Below, in pieces: positions 13,075-23,897 of a stretch of DNA of 64,000 nucleotides (its first letter is position 1; each line of letters starts with the position of its first letter). The notes beneath the pieces were generated by a model, which saw nothing but the letters and a program-made list of their open reading frames with translations, did no database searches and was not told the origin of the DNA. Location: contig NW_025064913.1 in NCBI RefSeq assembly GCF_019112545.1, positions 379,580 through 443,579 on the forward strand, written 5' to 3'. A program made the translations under genes and the position numbers. The stretch comes from Guyanagaster necrorhizus. Taxonomy: Eukaryota; Basidiomycota; Agaricomycetes; Agaricales; Physalacriaceae.

Positions 13075-15310
13075 CCCATTGTAAAGACAGATTCCAAGGG
13101 TAGAGAGCATTTTCACAGGTCTCTGCATGACTCTCGAGATTGTCACAATCTCTGTTGACACAGAGATACAGAGCTCCACTCATCCATGAAGAGGGATTGC
13201 TGGTGCCGTCTCTGTCTCAGTGCTGAGTCTTGGCTGATGCTGATTCATGAGAGACATTGGCATCAGGTGTCTCTTCTTCATTCCTACTTTCATCCTGTAT
13301 CCCTAAGTGAGATGAGCTCTGCTTTCTCACTGTCAATCTTTCCTGACCATCAATCCCAGGCTTCAAGGCTTCACCTCCTCCTTCACCTGTTAGTAACTCC
13401 TATTGCCTGTCTTGGCTTTGCCAGACTTAACCAATCCTCATTCAGTATTACTGGACTATTATTGTACAAGTCATCGAGTTTTTTGTCTCTGACATTCGTC
13501 CCTCAAATCTATTGATCTCATTCATGACCTCCAATCCATCGACCAATGTTGAATGTGTCACTGCCTTGGCAAAACGTTGTGAAGACCTTGTTGAGGAATG
13601 TGTCAGAGACACTGTCAATGATCTTAACTTTGCAGACAGACTTCACCAGCTTGGCATTTCATCTGAGGCCACCAGAGATTACATCAGACTTCTGCAGGAG
13701 TGGATTAAGCAAGCTGGCCCATGAAGTTCGACCGTTACCTCCTCTAACATTCAAGATGGTGACAACGAGGATATTGGTGCATCAGACCACAGGGAGGCCA
13801 CTCCACCAGACTTGTCTCAGGCTGAGGTTGAGGAGTTTCGACAAAAGCGAGTCGAGAAATCCAAGGCTGCTGCTGAACAGCATCAAAAAACTAGATCTTG
13901 AGCAGTTGAAGAAGCCACTTGAGCAATGCTCCATTCAAAGCTTCAATTCATTTATCAGACATCTAGTACGAATGATCCCCAGAGCTCCATCACTACAGTT
14001 CTTGCTGGCATTCTGGGTCTCAGCAACACTGTCTCACCAAAGACAGCTTCTATTTCTCTGATGGTCCTTGCCCAAGCACCTCACCTCGCATCCATTGTCA
14101 CCACTGGCATCTCAGATCCTCATCTTGCTGAGTCGTTCTGACTCAGACAAGTTTATGCAACTGAAAAGTCACTTGACAATCTCATGGCAGTTTTTCAAGC
14201 CCAGTCTCTATCTGAACCTATTACTCAGCCATTCTGGTGACTCATTATTCAGGACCAGTATGTTGACTTTTTGAAACTTTTTGCTTCAATGGACCAAGGA
14301 TATGATCACAACAAGAAGGCAAAAGAGCTTATGGCAGGATATGCTATTATCAGAAAAAATATTTCATCTGCCAAGAAGCCTCTCAGGTCAGAATCTGACT
14401 GGTGCAGAGTGTACGATACCTAGGCTAGAGGTGTTCAGGTTCTCTATCTGCACTGTGAGGCTGAACTCAAAGTTTACTGAGAATATATGGTCAAAGTTTT
14501 TTGGGCTACACCTCATGACTCTATGGTTGCCATTCATATTGATGAAGAAGTTCAGCTGCGATATGTTAAGTCCCCTTTTCATATGGATGTCCAAAGTGAA
14601 CTATAAATTTCTATTCTTACCCAGGTCTTTCACTCTTCTTTGACTTTTTCAGGCACAAAATGATTTTCATCTGCTTCACTCCCTGCTGCAAAAAGGTCAA
14701 CAGTTCCATGCAAAAACTGGAACCTGGGTTTCTGCCAAGATCCATGTGCTAATCGCTGTAGGCATAGTACCTGTAGCAAATGTGGATCTGGACACTAAGC
14801 TAGAGATATTGTCGAATGTGCCAATCTCCTCCAATCAAAAAGGAGACTTAGATTTGGAAGAGGTAACAGCAAAGATAATAGCAGCAGCAGCAGGGCCTAG
14901 ATCTTTAAGGCCTCAAAAGTGCAAATGCGAGGATCAAAATATTGGCCCACATTTTAGGTGGAGCTATATCTGGTTGAATACTTCTACATCATCCATACCT
15001 ACATCTCCTGCTGCTCAATCTACCAAGTCAGCTGATCCTCTATCTTCTCCTCCTTCACATCTACTCAATGATCCATCCTTGCAGGCTACACTACATGCCT
15101 TAACAGATTTTATTGTAGTTGACACACCATTCAATGTCAATTGCTTGGAGAATATTCTTCATTTTTATCCAAATGAACTCTTTATCTCCTCAGTCATTCA
15201 TGGTCTTCGCAATGGATTCTGGCCTCTTGATCTTGGTGAACAGAAAGACTCTCTCCATGACAAGACTGAGAATTATGCCAATGATCCTCAAGATATCAAT
15301 GAAATATGAG
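13075..15310 (+). pseudogene. DIRS element gag-like ORF (broken)
   Basis: The region starts with a possible C2H2 finger (WCRLCLS then HERH). It continues with a conserved helical gag-type region (TTVLAGILGLSNTV, then VLAQAPHLASIV) and ends with a Cys/His-rich finger PCKNWNLGFCQDPCANRC followed by CSKCGSGH at about 14713-14808. The finger is the recognisable hallmark. The frame changes several times and a stop follows the finger (GGACACTAAG). It presumably bound element RNA when intact. Confidence 0.6.
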
Positions 15311-15775
15311 CATTTCATAATCATGAGGTTATGGCTGGATGTTGGTTATCACCACTACTAGATGGGTTTACACTCCTGCCAGGTATGAAAGTATCACCAA
15401 TGTTTATGGTCTGGCAGAACAGAAAATCCTGTATCATAACAGATCATACTTCCTCTGGTTTAAATGCAGGAATCCCCACTAGCAAGGCAAAGGTCAAATA
15501 TGATGATATGCATCCATTCAGTGAGGCTCTTTGCAATGCCAAATTACAACATCCCAATGCTGATTTCACTCTATATAAAAGTGATGTCGCCAAGGCCTTT
15601 TTGAATTTACCAGTGCATCCTCTATAGCAAATTCATCAAGTGGTCCTTGTTGACAACCGATATCACATCATTAGGTGGCTCGTCTTTGGAAGCCAAGCTT
15701 CATCCGGGATTTGGTGCTCAGTCTTAGCCTTGTTGTGCTGGATTAGGATTCATCATCTCAATATCACTAACCTCC

Positions 15776-16219
15776 TGTTATGATTTTTTCTTATTTTTCC
15801 TCTTTTCATTTCCTTTTTACCCCTATTTATGCTAGTCAGAAAGCACAAAATGGTGGAAGAGCTTAGTCAGCACAACAAACTCGCCTACCAAGTCATCACG
15901 ACAATCGAGTCCAATAGCACAATTATCCTTTTATGTGCGGTAACAGTGCTCAAGGACAACAGGCACCATAGACACAGACAGACATAATAAGTAGCGATAT
16001 AATTAGGACTACCTGTATAGTATTTAAGACCAATGCTCTTGCTGGTACACCCCAGCTTTGAGCTAAAGTTTATACATACTATTCTACCTTGAGTCAAAAC
16101 GTCTGACCTTGGGTCACAACTCATGGATATACATATAAGTGGACCCAGGTGATTTCTCGAAGTGCAAAGAAACATCTGCTTATCACGTGTATCTGCCCAT
16201 GTGACACTTGAGCCTAACA
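15776..16219 (+). repeat. 5' LTR of the Gypsy element
   Basis: 444 bp, TGTTAT to CTAACA. A TATA-like GTATTTAAG near 16018-16026 would suit the promoter. By eye it differs from the 3' LTR at 22 positions, all transitions. Confidence 0.95.
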
Positions 16220-18390
16220 ATTAGCTCGAAGCTTCTTCCTTCCCTTTCTCAAGCCCAATTGTGCTGAGAAACCGAATGCCCCCAGTAACAACTGCCAAGT
16301 TGAACCACGATTTCTTTGAGCTTATTGCTTCCATTATCAGAATCTTATTCGGACTTCTCGCCATCATCACCCTCTGCTGTGGATGACAATCAGTAGCAGC
16401 TTGGATAGTCAGGCACTATCAAGTGTTTCAGCAAATCCAGCATATACTATGAAACATAACCCCTGACCTCCCATTTCATGACATCCCCACCTCCATCAGA
16501 ACAACCTTCCAGTCGCAAGAGTGACCCGTATCAGAAACCAGGATTGACGACTCAAATCTGGGGAGCCTTCATGAGGAAGAAGGACTCCAGTACCCCTCTC
16601 GAAGACACAGTAGAAACCGCAACCCTGTTCTCACAGGATTCCAGAACCCGTGGATGACAAACAACACCCAGGAGCCTGAGGAGGTCCCTGACCACGTCGT
16701 TCCACCAGCCCCCACCCCCGAGCATTTCACCTCCCCAATTCTCTCAGGGATTGGAAACCATGCTCGGGACTCCCTTGATGCCCCTCGGATGGCTTCGAGA
16801 TCCTGCCAGAACTCCAACCCCCCCCACGACTCCCCTGATTCCCCCACCACCCCTGACTCCAGCTCCAGCCAGTCCATCAGCAGGTTGGGGATTGAGGACC
16901 CGCATGGAAGAACCATCCACTCCAACTACGCTAACATCGAAATTGCGATCTCCACAGCCAGGGACCCCTATCGACATCTCCATGTTGGTAGCGAGCCAGA
17001 AGTCAGGACTGCAAGTGCACGAGGAAGAATCGCTTGAGACAGGATTATACGGCAGGTATTCCCGGACTGGGACCTCACGGTTCCATTCAACTATAATGAC
17101 GCCATGCAGCAGCAGCAGCAAAATGAGGCCAGATGAGCAGAAGCCAGATGAGCCCAGAAGGAGCTCGCTGAGTATGTACAGAACGAGGCCCAAGAGCAGT
17201 ACGAGGCCGCTGCATATGACTGGCAGGGGAGAGAACGAAGAAGAAGAGAAGACACAGAAAGGATAGGGTCCACCTCCTCAGGTTGGTATGGACTCCGCAC
17301 AGACTCAGGCTCCCCCTTCAGGGAGCCCAACTCGGATTCAGACTCATAGACCGGACTGGCCAGCATTGTCACTACAAGCGAGGCCATCAGAAGGGGACAA
17401 GCAGAAATTAACCGACCCCCCACCCCCAGTACCCTACCAGAACTGACACTATCTCCTCAGACGCTGACTCAATACTCGGAGCATATGGGCTCCAAGTACC
17501 AGACAATGCTCACATCTCTGACCGAGCTCTCCAGCGATTCCTGGGGAGCAGAGTTACCCATCAGTTTCTCAATCCCAAGTTCAGACACTACTTCAGCCTC
17601 TATAGCCAAGAACTGGAGATGACAAGAGCGCGAGGTGGAACATGCTACAACAGACTCCAAAATCCCCCCATCCAACGATCCAGCCCAGCAATGGGATCTA
17701 ACGATGCTGGTCCCAGTAGCCAAGTCAACAGAAGGGTCTCCAATGACCCTCCGACCAACGGTGCCATCCATTTACGACCCGCCTATCGGTTCCCTCCTAG
17801 GGGAAGGAGACAGTGGGGACAAGGGCGATGAGGAGGACGAGGAGGACAGTGAAGGACCCTACACAGCCGAAGAACGAATCAGGAGGGCTGGCGAAGATAT
17901 GGATGAAGAAGCTTTGTGAGAAGAATTGGAACAAGCAAGAGGTAAAGAGTATCAGGAGCTATATGAGCAGGGGAGGCTCTTTTTATGGCAGGACGCACAC
18001 TGGCAAGCGACGCCCCTAGAACTAAAATATCGATACGCAGGAGAAATTGAAAAAAGAAGGATTTTACAGTATGCTGCGATGGAATACGCCTGGAAGGAAT
18101 ACAGCCAGCAGCATCCAGAAGACCCGCTGATGCCGATACCACCATATCAACCAAGCGAACAATCCCCCATGCTGAAACCAATGCTGCAAACTCTGCCCGT
18201 CCCATCACAACGGGCTATGTATATGGCACCATTGATCTGAAGGCAGGCCAACACTAGTCTCTCGATCCGAAGCATGGCTTCTTGGCTTAATCATACCCGA
18301 GAACGGCAACAACTATGACAAGAAGGGTTCCAAAACCCCTGGACCAGGAGAGGAAGCCGGCTCCTCAGGGCCCAACCACCATCAGACCAG
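16220..18390 (+). other. Gypsy leader and 5' gag region, low-complexity
   Basis: Pro/Ser/Thr-rich and Glu-rich coding-like sequence (for example acidic repeats near 17820-17900 and a CAGCAG run near 17106). It has no single open frame and is broken by stops and frame changes. It probably represents the 5' untranslated region and the N-terminal part of gag. No enzyme motif is seen. Confidence 0.5.
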
Positions 18391-19536
18391 GTGGAAGGGA
18401 GCAGTAAGAAACCAGTACGAGACGATCCTGAGGCAGTCTGCCTTGGATTTACGGTCTGGGACGGAGTGATAGTCCATATAGAACACCCAAAGGGTAGCCC
18501 AGTCGCCGATGACAACTCACTACACTCATTCTCAGGACCATCGGCAGAATGGAACCAGCCACCATTCGATGGGTGGCCTAACCCAATGGATGCACTACCA
18601 CATAACGCCAACGTCCTCCAGTGTCACCCCAATCTCCTTCGCAAACCCTGCCCTTTTAAGGGAGTCTCTGATGACATTGACCAGTTCCTAGTGGACTGCG
18701 AACAATACTTTGAAGTCAACGTTGGATACATTGGGACCGACATGAACAAGATCGCATTTGCCACCTCCTATCTAGAAGACAAAGCCAAAACATAGTGAAT
18801 ATTAATCTCTCCCAACTTCTGATCCACCACTAGGGAATATTACCGATATCCCTTGTGGCTGGTCTTTAAACGCATGCTAAACGACAAATTTATCGACCCT
18901 GCCATTCAAGAAGTACATAAATAAAAGATCAAGGAGTACAAGATGGGAGATAAGGCAGCAACGGACTACTTTGATGAACTAGAGTGGCTTGCCAAACTCG
19001 CAGGGATCAGGAAAGACATTGCAAATGATGGAAGGATGGTAGAAGCCCTCAAACAAGGAGTCCTCTCCTCGTACCTCACAATGATCTTGGCCATGGGTGT
19101 CAAGATGCTGATGCCTGTAGGATACGATAAATGGAAGGAAAGGATCATCAAGATGTACAAGGAACGACAAAGGCAGAAAGCAGAAGCTTCGACCTTGCAG
19201 GAGTATAGCAAGAAACCGATGCCACCAACCCTGAACAAGTCAGGGCAAACTGCTGGGAAATCACTGGGGACTCCTATGGCATCGACTTATGAGAGTCAGA
19301 AGACTGGAATGGAAACCACATATACCAGCGCCAGAAAACTGATGGACATTGACCAAATGAAGAAAGAAGGCAAATGTTTCAACTGCGGGCTGAAGGGTCA
19401 CATGGCCAAAGACTGCCCAAAGAAGAAACAAACCCACAAAGATATCCGAGTGCAGATCGCCAAGCTACAGAAAGAAGATGAGGAATTAAAGAAAGAGACC
19501 AAGGTCGAGGAGGTAAAAGACAAGGCCAACCAGTGA
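18391..19536 (+). pseudogene. Gypsy gag: capsid region and zinc knuckle (broken)
   Basis: Capsid-like sequence (FPFKG-type start PCPFKGVSDDIDQFLVDCEQ at about 18648-18707, then LEDKAKT) is interrupted at 18793 by TAG TGA, where two tryptophan codons (TGG TGG) are likely. It resumes as DYFDELEWLAKLAGI and ends with a CCHC zinc knuckle, CFNCGLKGHMAKDC (19375-19416). Gag would have formed the particle and bound RNA. The stops are the kind produced by G-to-A changes. Confidence 0.8.
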
Positions 19537-19899
19537 GCGACTCCACTGGATCAGCCAAAGGACTTCATGGTGTGCAGGCCTCAACTATTGTACAAACTTA
19601 TGATACCTCTGTAGTTATGCCAGTAAACATGCATTCAAATATACCACAGACGATCAAAGCACACCCTAAAGAGTCACAAAACAAAACTCAAATGCTGACA
19701 GGCTGAACAAAGGCAGAGAGCCCCAAACATTGGCTCAAACTATTTGAAACCGAATGAACATGGAGGGCCATCAGGGAAGTAGTAGATGAAAACGTGGCAA
19801 AAGCCATCCTACATGGGTGGATACACTGAGCCAGGACGGAAGAAGCCACTACTGAAGCGGTAGATGGATTGAGGCATGCCGAGCGAAGTCAAGCACTAG

Positions 19900-22800
19900 A
19901 ATGGTTGGATGAACTAAAAGGCCCACCGAAGTTTGTCTGATGAGCCAAAACTCCTGGAAGGGACTTGGTAACCAAGGCTCAGATCAAAACTCTAACCAAC
20001 CGAACCACACACTCAGTAACTGCCCTGATTGACAGCAGGTGTATCGGCAGTTCCATCAACCGAACTTTCGTCCAGCAGCACAAACTCCTCACCTGATCCA
20101 CTGCCGCACCTATACTAGTGTATAATGCTGATGAAACGAAGAACTAAGCTGGGTCGATCACGAAGTTCGTCGAGCTCTGACTAACTATCGGAGATCACTC
20201 TGAAAGAATCGATCTAGCTGTAACAGATCTTGGAACCAAGGAACTATTCTTAGGATATAACTGGCTCATCTGGCATAACCCACTCATTAACTGGAAGACC
20301 AGACGACTCATGTTCACATGATGCTGATGTCGAAAAATCCCATATGAATTACCTGACGAAGACCCAGCAGATAGATAGGATGAGGAGATGGAGGATGGTG
20401 AGACCATCCTAGCAGTCAACTTGCAGAGAGAAATCCACATCTGAGTGATACATCACGCCAATAACCTGGCGGCCAAGGCCAATGAGGAGAGAGAGGAAAA
20501 GACATTCAAGGAAATGGTGCTGGAGTGGGCACATGACTATCAAGACCTCTTCGAGAAAGAGAGTTTTGATGAGCTCCCACACCCAAAGCCTTGGGATCAC
20601 GTGATTGAGCTAATCTCCAATGCCAACACGAATCTGGATTGTAAAATCTACCCTCTTGGAAATCAGAAACAACAAGAGCTTGACAAGTTCCTTGAGGAGA
20701 ATCTATCCTCTGGACGGATTCGATCATCAAAATCCCCCATGGCCTCCCCCTTCTTTTTTGTGAAGAAAAAAGATGGCAAACTCCGACCGGTTCAGGACTA
20801 TCGCAAATTAAACGAGATGACCATCAAAAACCGATATCCGCTGCCGCTGATCTCAGAGTTAATGGATAAACTCCAGAGGGCCAGATACTATACCAAACTT
20901 GACATTCGTTGGGGGTATAATAATGTTTGAATCAAAGAAGGAGATGAATGGAAAGCAGCATTCAGGACCAACTGAGGATTATTCGAGCCAACCGTCATAT
21001 TTTTCAGCTTAACCAACTCCCCAGCCACCTTCCAGTGGATGATGAACAACATTTTCAAGGATCTCATCGCCACGGGGAAGGTTACCATCTACCTGGATGA
21101 CATCCTCATCATATCTAAAACCAGGGGGGAACACTGTAACCTGGTTCGACAGGTACTTGCTCTCATGAGGAAGCACAAACTATTCCTGAAGGCGGAAAAA
21201 TGTGAGTTCGAGGTACTAGAAACCGAGTACCTCGGAGTCATCATCAGAGAAGGAAGTATTCAAATGGATCCAGTCAAAGTGGCAGGAGTAATGGACTGGC
21301 CGACACCTACTAGAAAAAAGGAACTGCAATCCTTCCTCGGCTTCACCAACTTCTATAGGAGGTTCATCCGAGACTATAGCAAAATCATCTGCCCTATGAC
21401 ACAACTCACTGGAAATGCCCCATGGGGATGGGGAAATCCTCAGCAACTCGCCTTTGAGGATTTGAAACGATGACTGGCAGAGGACATAGTCCTTGCTATA
21501 CCATCCCAGGAGGGGAAGTTTCGCCTCGAGGCCGATTTGAGTGAAGGGGCCATAGGTGCAGTACTATCCCAGGAGCAGGATGGGAAATGGCACCTGGTCG
21601 CCTTCCTCTCCAAAGCATTGACTGTAACAGAACGGAACTATGAAATCTATGACAAGGAGTTACTCGCCATAATGCTCGCCTTGGAAGAATAGTGGCACTA
21701 CCTGGTCGGAGCAGTTGAAACTTTTGAGATCTGGACAGACCACCAGAACCTCAGATACTTCTGTCAACCACAAAAGTTAAACCGGCGGCAAGCCCGATAG
21801 GTGACTGAGCTCGCCCAGTACCAGTACACCCTTCATCACAAGGCCGGAGTTGCCAACAAGAAAGCTGACCTTCTGTCCCACCATGCAGATCATGATCAAG
21901 GGGGAAATGACAATGCAGGAGTCATACTCTTGCATCCCAAACACTTCCAGGCATTAATAATGCCAATGGAGGATGAGATTCACGAACACATCAGAAGTGC
22001 GACCCGAAATGTACACCAATGGAATCAGAGGATCACTGCTTCGCTTAATCATGAGCAAGGAATGACAAAGGAGGAAGGAATGATCTGATACAATGAAAGA
22101 ATCTACATTCCACGGGTCCAAAGCCTATATGGGGAAATTATTGCGATATGTCACGATCATGCCACAGCAGGACACCCAAGCATCGCCAAAACCAAAGAAC
22201 TTGTCCTACGAAATTATTAGTGGCCCAAACTCAATAACGACATCACTGCATATGTCAGGGCCTGTGAAACATGCCAGAGGGGAAAAGCATCTACGCAGTC
22301 CAAGACAGCTCCGCTACACCCAAACGAAATACCCTCACAATCATGGACCCACATTTCCATAGATATGATTACTGGGTTACCGGACTGCAATGGCTATAAT
22401 GCAATTCTCATCATTGTAGATCGATTTTCTAAGGTGATCATCCTGGTCACATGCTTGATGGAATTAACATCAGAAGGGTGGGCCAAGATCCTTCGGGACG
22501 AGATATATGCCAAATACGGCATGCCCCAAGTAGTTATCTCCAACCGAGGACCACAGTTCGTCTCAAAGTTCCTCGACGATCTATATAACCTGTTGCACAT
22601 CAAGCGAAATGCATCCACAGCCTATCACCCACAAACTGATGGTCAGATGGAGCATGTAAACTAAGAAGTCGAAAAATACCTTTGGTTATTTATCAACTAC
22701 CATCAAGATGATTGGGTTGAATGGCTGGCACTCGCCGCCTTTCAACACAACAATCAGATACACTCTGCCATGGGACAGACCCCCTTCTTCATCAATTATG

Positions 22801-23419
22801 GACGACACCCACATGTCACCCAAACAAACCACCACAGGATGACAACTCCCACTTCTACAAGCTTTGCCACAACTATGGACAAAATCCACACTGAAACAAA
22901 AAGTGCACTCGAGAAAGCAGCACTGTCAATGAAGAAACAGTATGATAAATACCACCGACCCTCACACGATTATCAAGTCAATGACAAAGTATGGCTTGAC
23001 ACAACGAACCTTCATTTACCCCGTCCTAAACGAAAACTCGCTGATAAATGCACAGGCCCCTTCCCCATACTAGTGAAAATCAGAGCAGCCACCTATAAGC
23101 TCCGCCTGCCAACTGGCTGGAAGGTCCATGATGTATTCAACGAATCATTGTTATCTCCATACATCGCTCCTGCTTTCTCCAACCAGATACAACCACCGCT
23201 GTCCCCCCCGACTTGATCGACGATGAGGAACACTATGAAATCGACGAAGTCTTAAACCACAAACTCCAAAAGGTCAAAGCATGTGGCGGTGGCACAACTT
23301 CAACAGTCGACTACCTCATCAGCTGGAAAGGCTACAGGCCTGAATCAAATCAATGGATAAATGAAAAGTATATGAATGCTGACAACGCCATACATGACTA
23401 TGAACTCTCCCTTAATTAA
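19900..23419 (+). pseudogene. Gypsy pol: protease, RT, RNase H, integrase, chromodomain (broken)
   Basis: Protease-like ALIDSRCIGSS at about 20023-20055 has R where the DSG motif has G. Reverse transcriptase shows VKKKDGKLRPVQDYR, TKLDIRWGYNN and YLDDILI (21091-21111). RNase H retains [16 protein letters not shown] and WTDHQNL. Integrase has a zinc-binding H2C2 region (CETCQRGKAS near 22267) and a core with IDMITGLPD, then ISNRGPQF, then HPQTDGQMEH. The second catalytic Asp is therefore Asn. Stops interrupt conserved residues at 20928, 20974, 21472, 21690, 21798 and 22662, consistent with former CGA, TGG or CAA codons. A chromodomain closes the frame. Confidence 0.9.
23213..23419 (+). other. 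chromodomain at the integrase C-terminus
   Basis: The sequence YEIDEVLNHKLQ, then VDYLISWKGYRPESNQW, then ADNAIHDYELS has the spacing of chromodomains. Of the aromatic cage, the first Y and the W of SWKGY are present. In chromoviruses this domain directs integration to heterochromatin marked by methylated histone H3. It lies in one open frame of 68 codons, overlapping the end of the integrase region by a frame change. Confidence 0.85.
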
Positions 23420-23453
23420 AGCTATTGGGATGATGGTCTTAAGCAGGGGGTAA

Positions 23454-23897
23454 TGTTATAATTTTTCCTTATTTTCCCTCTTTTCATTTCCTTTTTACCC
23501 CTATTTATGCTAGTCAGAAAGCACAAGACAGTGGAAGAGCTTAGTCAGCACAACAAACTCGCCTACCAAGTCATCACGACAATCGAGTCCAATAGCACAA
23601 TTATCCTTTTATGTGCGGTAACAGTGCTCAAGGACAACAGGCACCATAGACACAGACAGACATAATAAGTAGCGATATAATTAGGACTACCTGTATAGTA
23701 TTTAAGACCAATGCTCTTGCTGGTACACCCCAGCTTTGAGCTAAAGTTTATACATACCATTCTACCTCAAGTCAAAATGTCTGACCTTAGGTCACAACCC
23801 GCAGATATACATATAAGTGGACTCAGGTGATTCCTCGAAGTGCAAAGGAACATCTGCTTATCACATGTATCTGCCCATGTGATGCTTGGGCCTAACA
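23454..23897 (+). repeat. 3' LTR of the Gypsy element
   Basis: 444 bp, same ends as the 5' LTR, about 95% identical. It is preceded by a G-rich polypurine tract at about 23441-23453. Confidence 0.95.

Larger units (their letters stand above)
15776..23897 (+). mobile_element. Ty3/Gypsy chromovirus retrotransposon, nested copy
   Basis: Complete in length (8122 bp), with LTRs at 15776-16219 and 23454-23897, both 444 bp, starting TGTTAT and ending CTAACA. Flanking 5-bp sequences CCTCC and CCTCT fit a target-site duplication with one later transition. A purine-rich tract (AAGCAGGGGGTAA) sits immediately before the 3' LTR. Internal order is gag, protease, reverse transcriptase, RNase H, integrase, chromodomain, which identifies a chromovirus. 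Numerous in-frame stops make this copy non-autonomous. No TGG-starting primer-binding site follows the 5' LTR, so the priming mechanism is unclear. Confidence 0.95.

Noticed and set aside
16220..16240. tRNA primer-binding site after the 5' LTR
   Set aside because: The sequence after the LTR (ATTAGCTCGAAG) does not start with TGG and matches no tRNA 3' end I can name.
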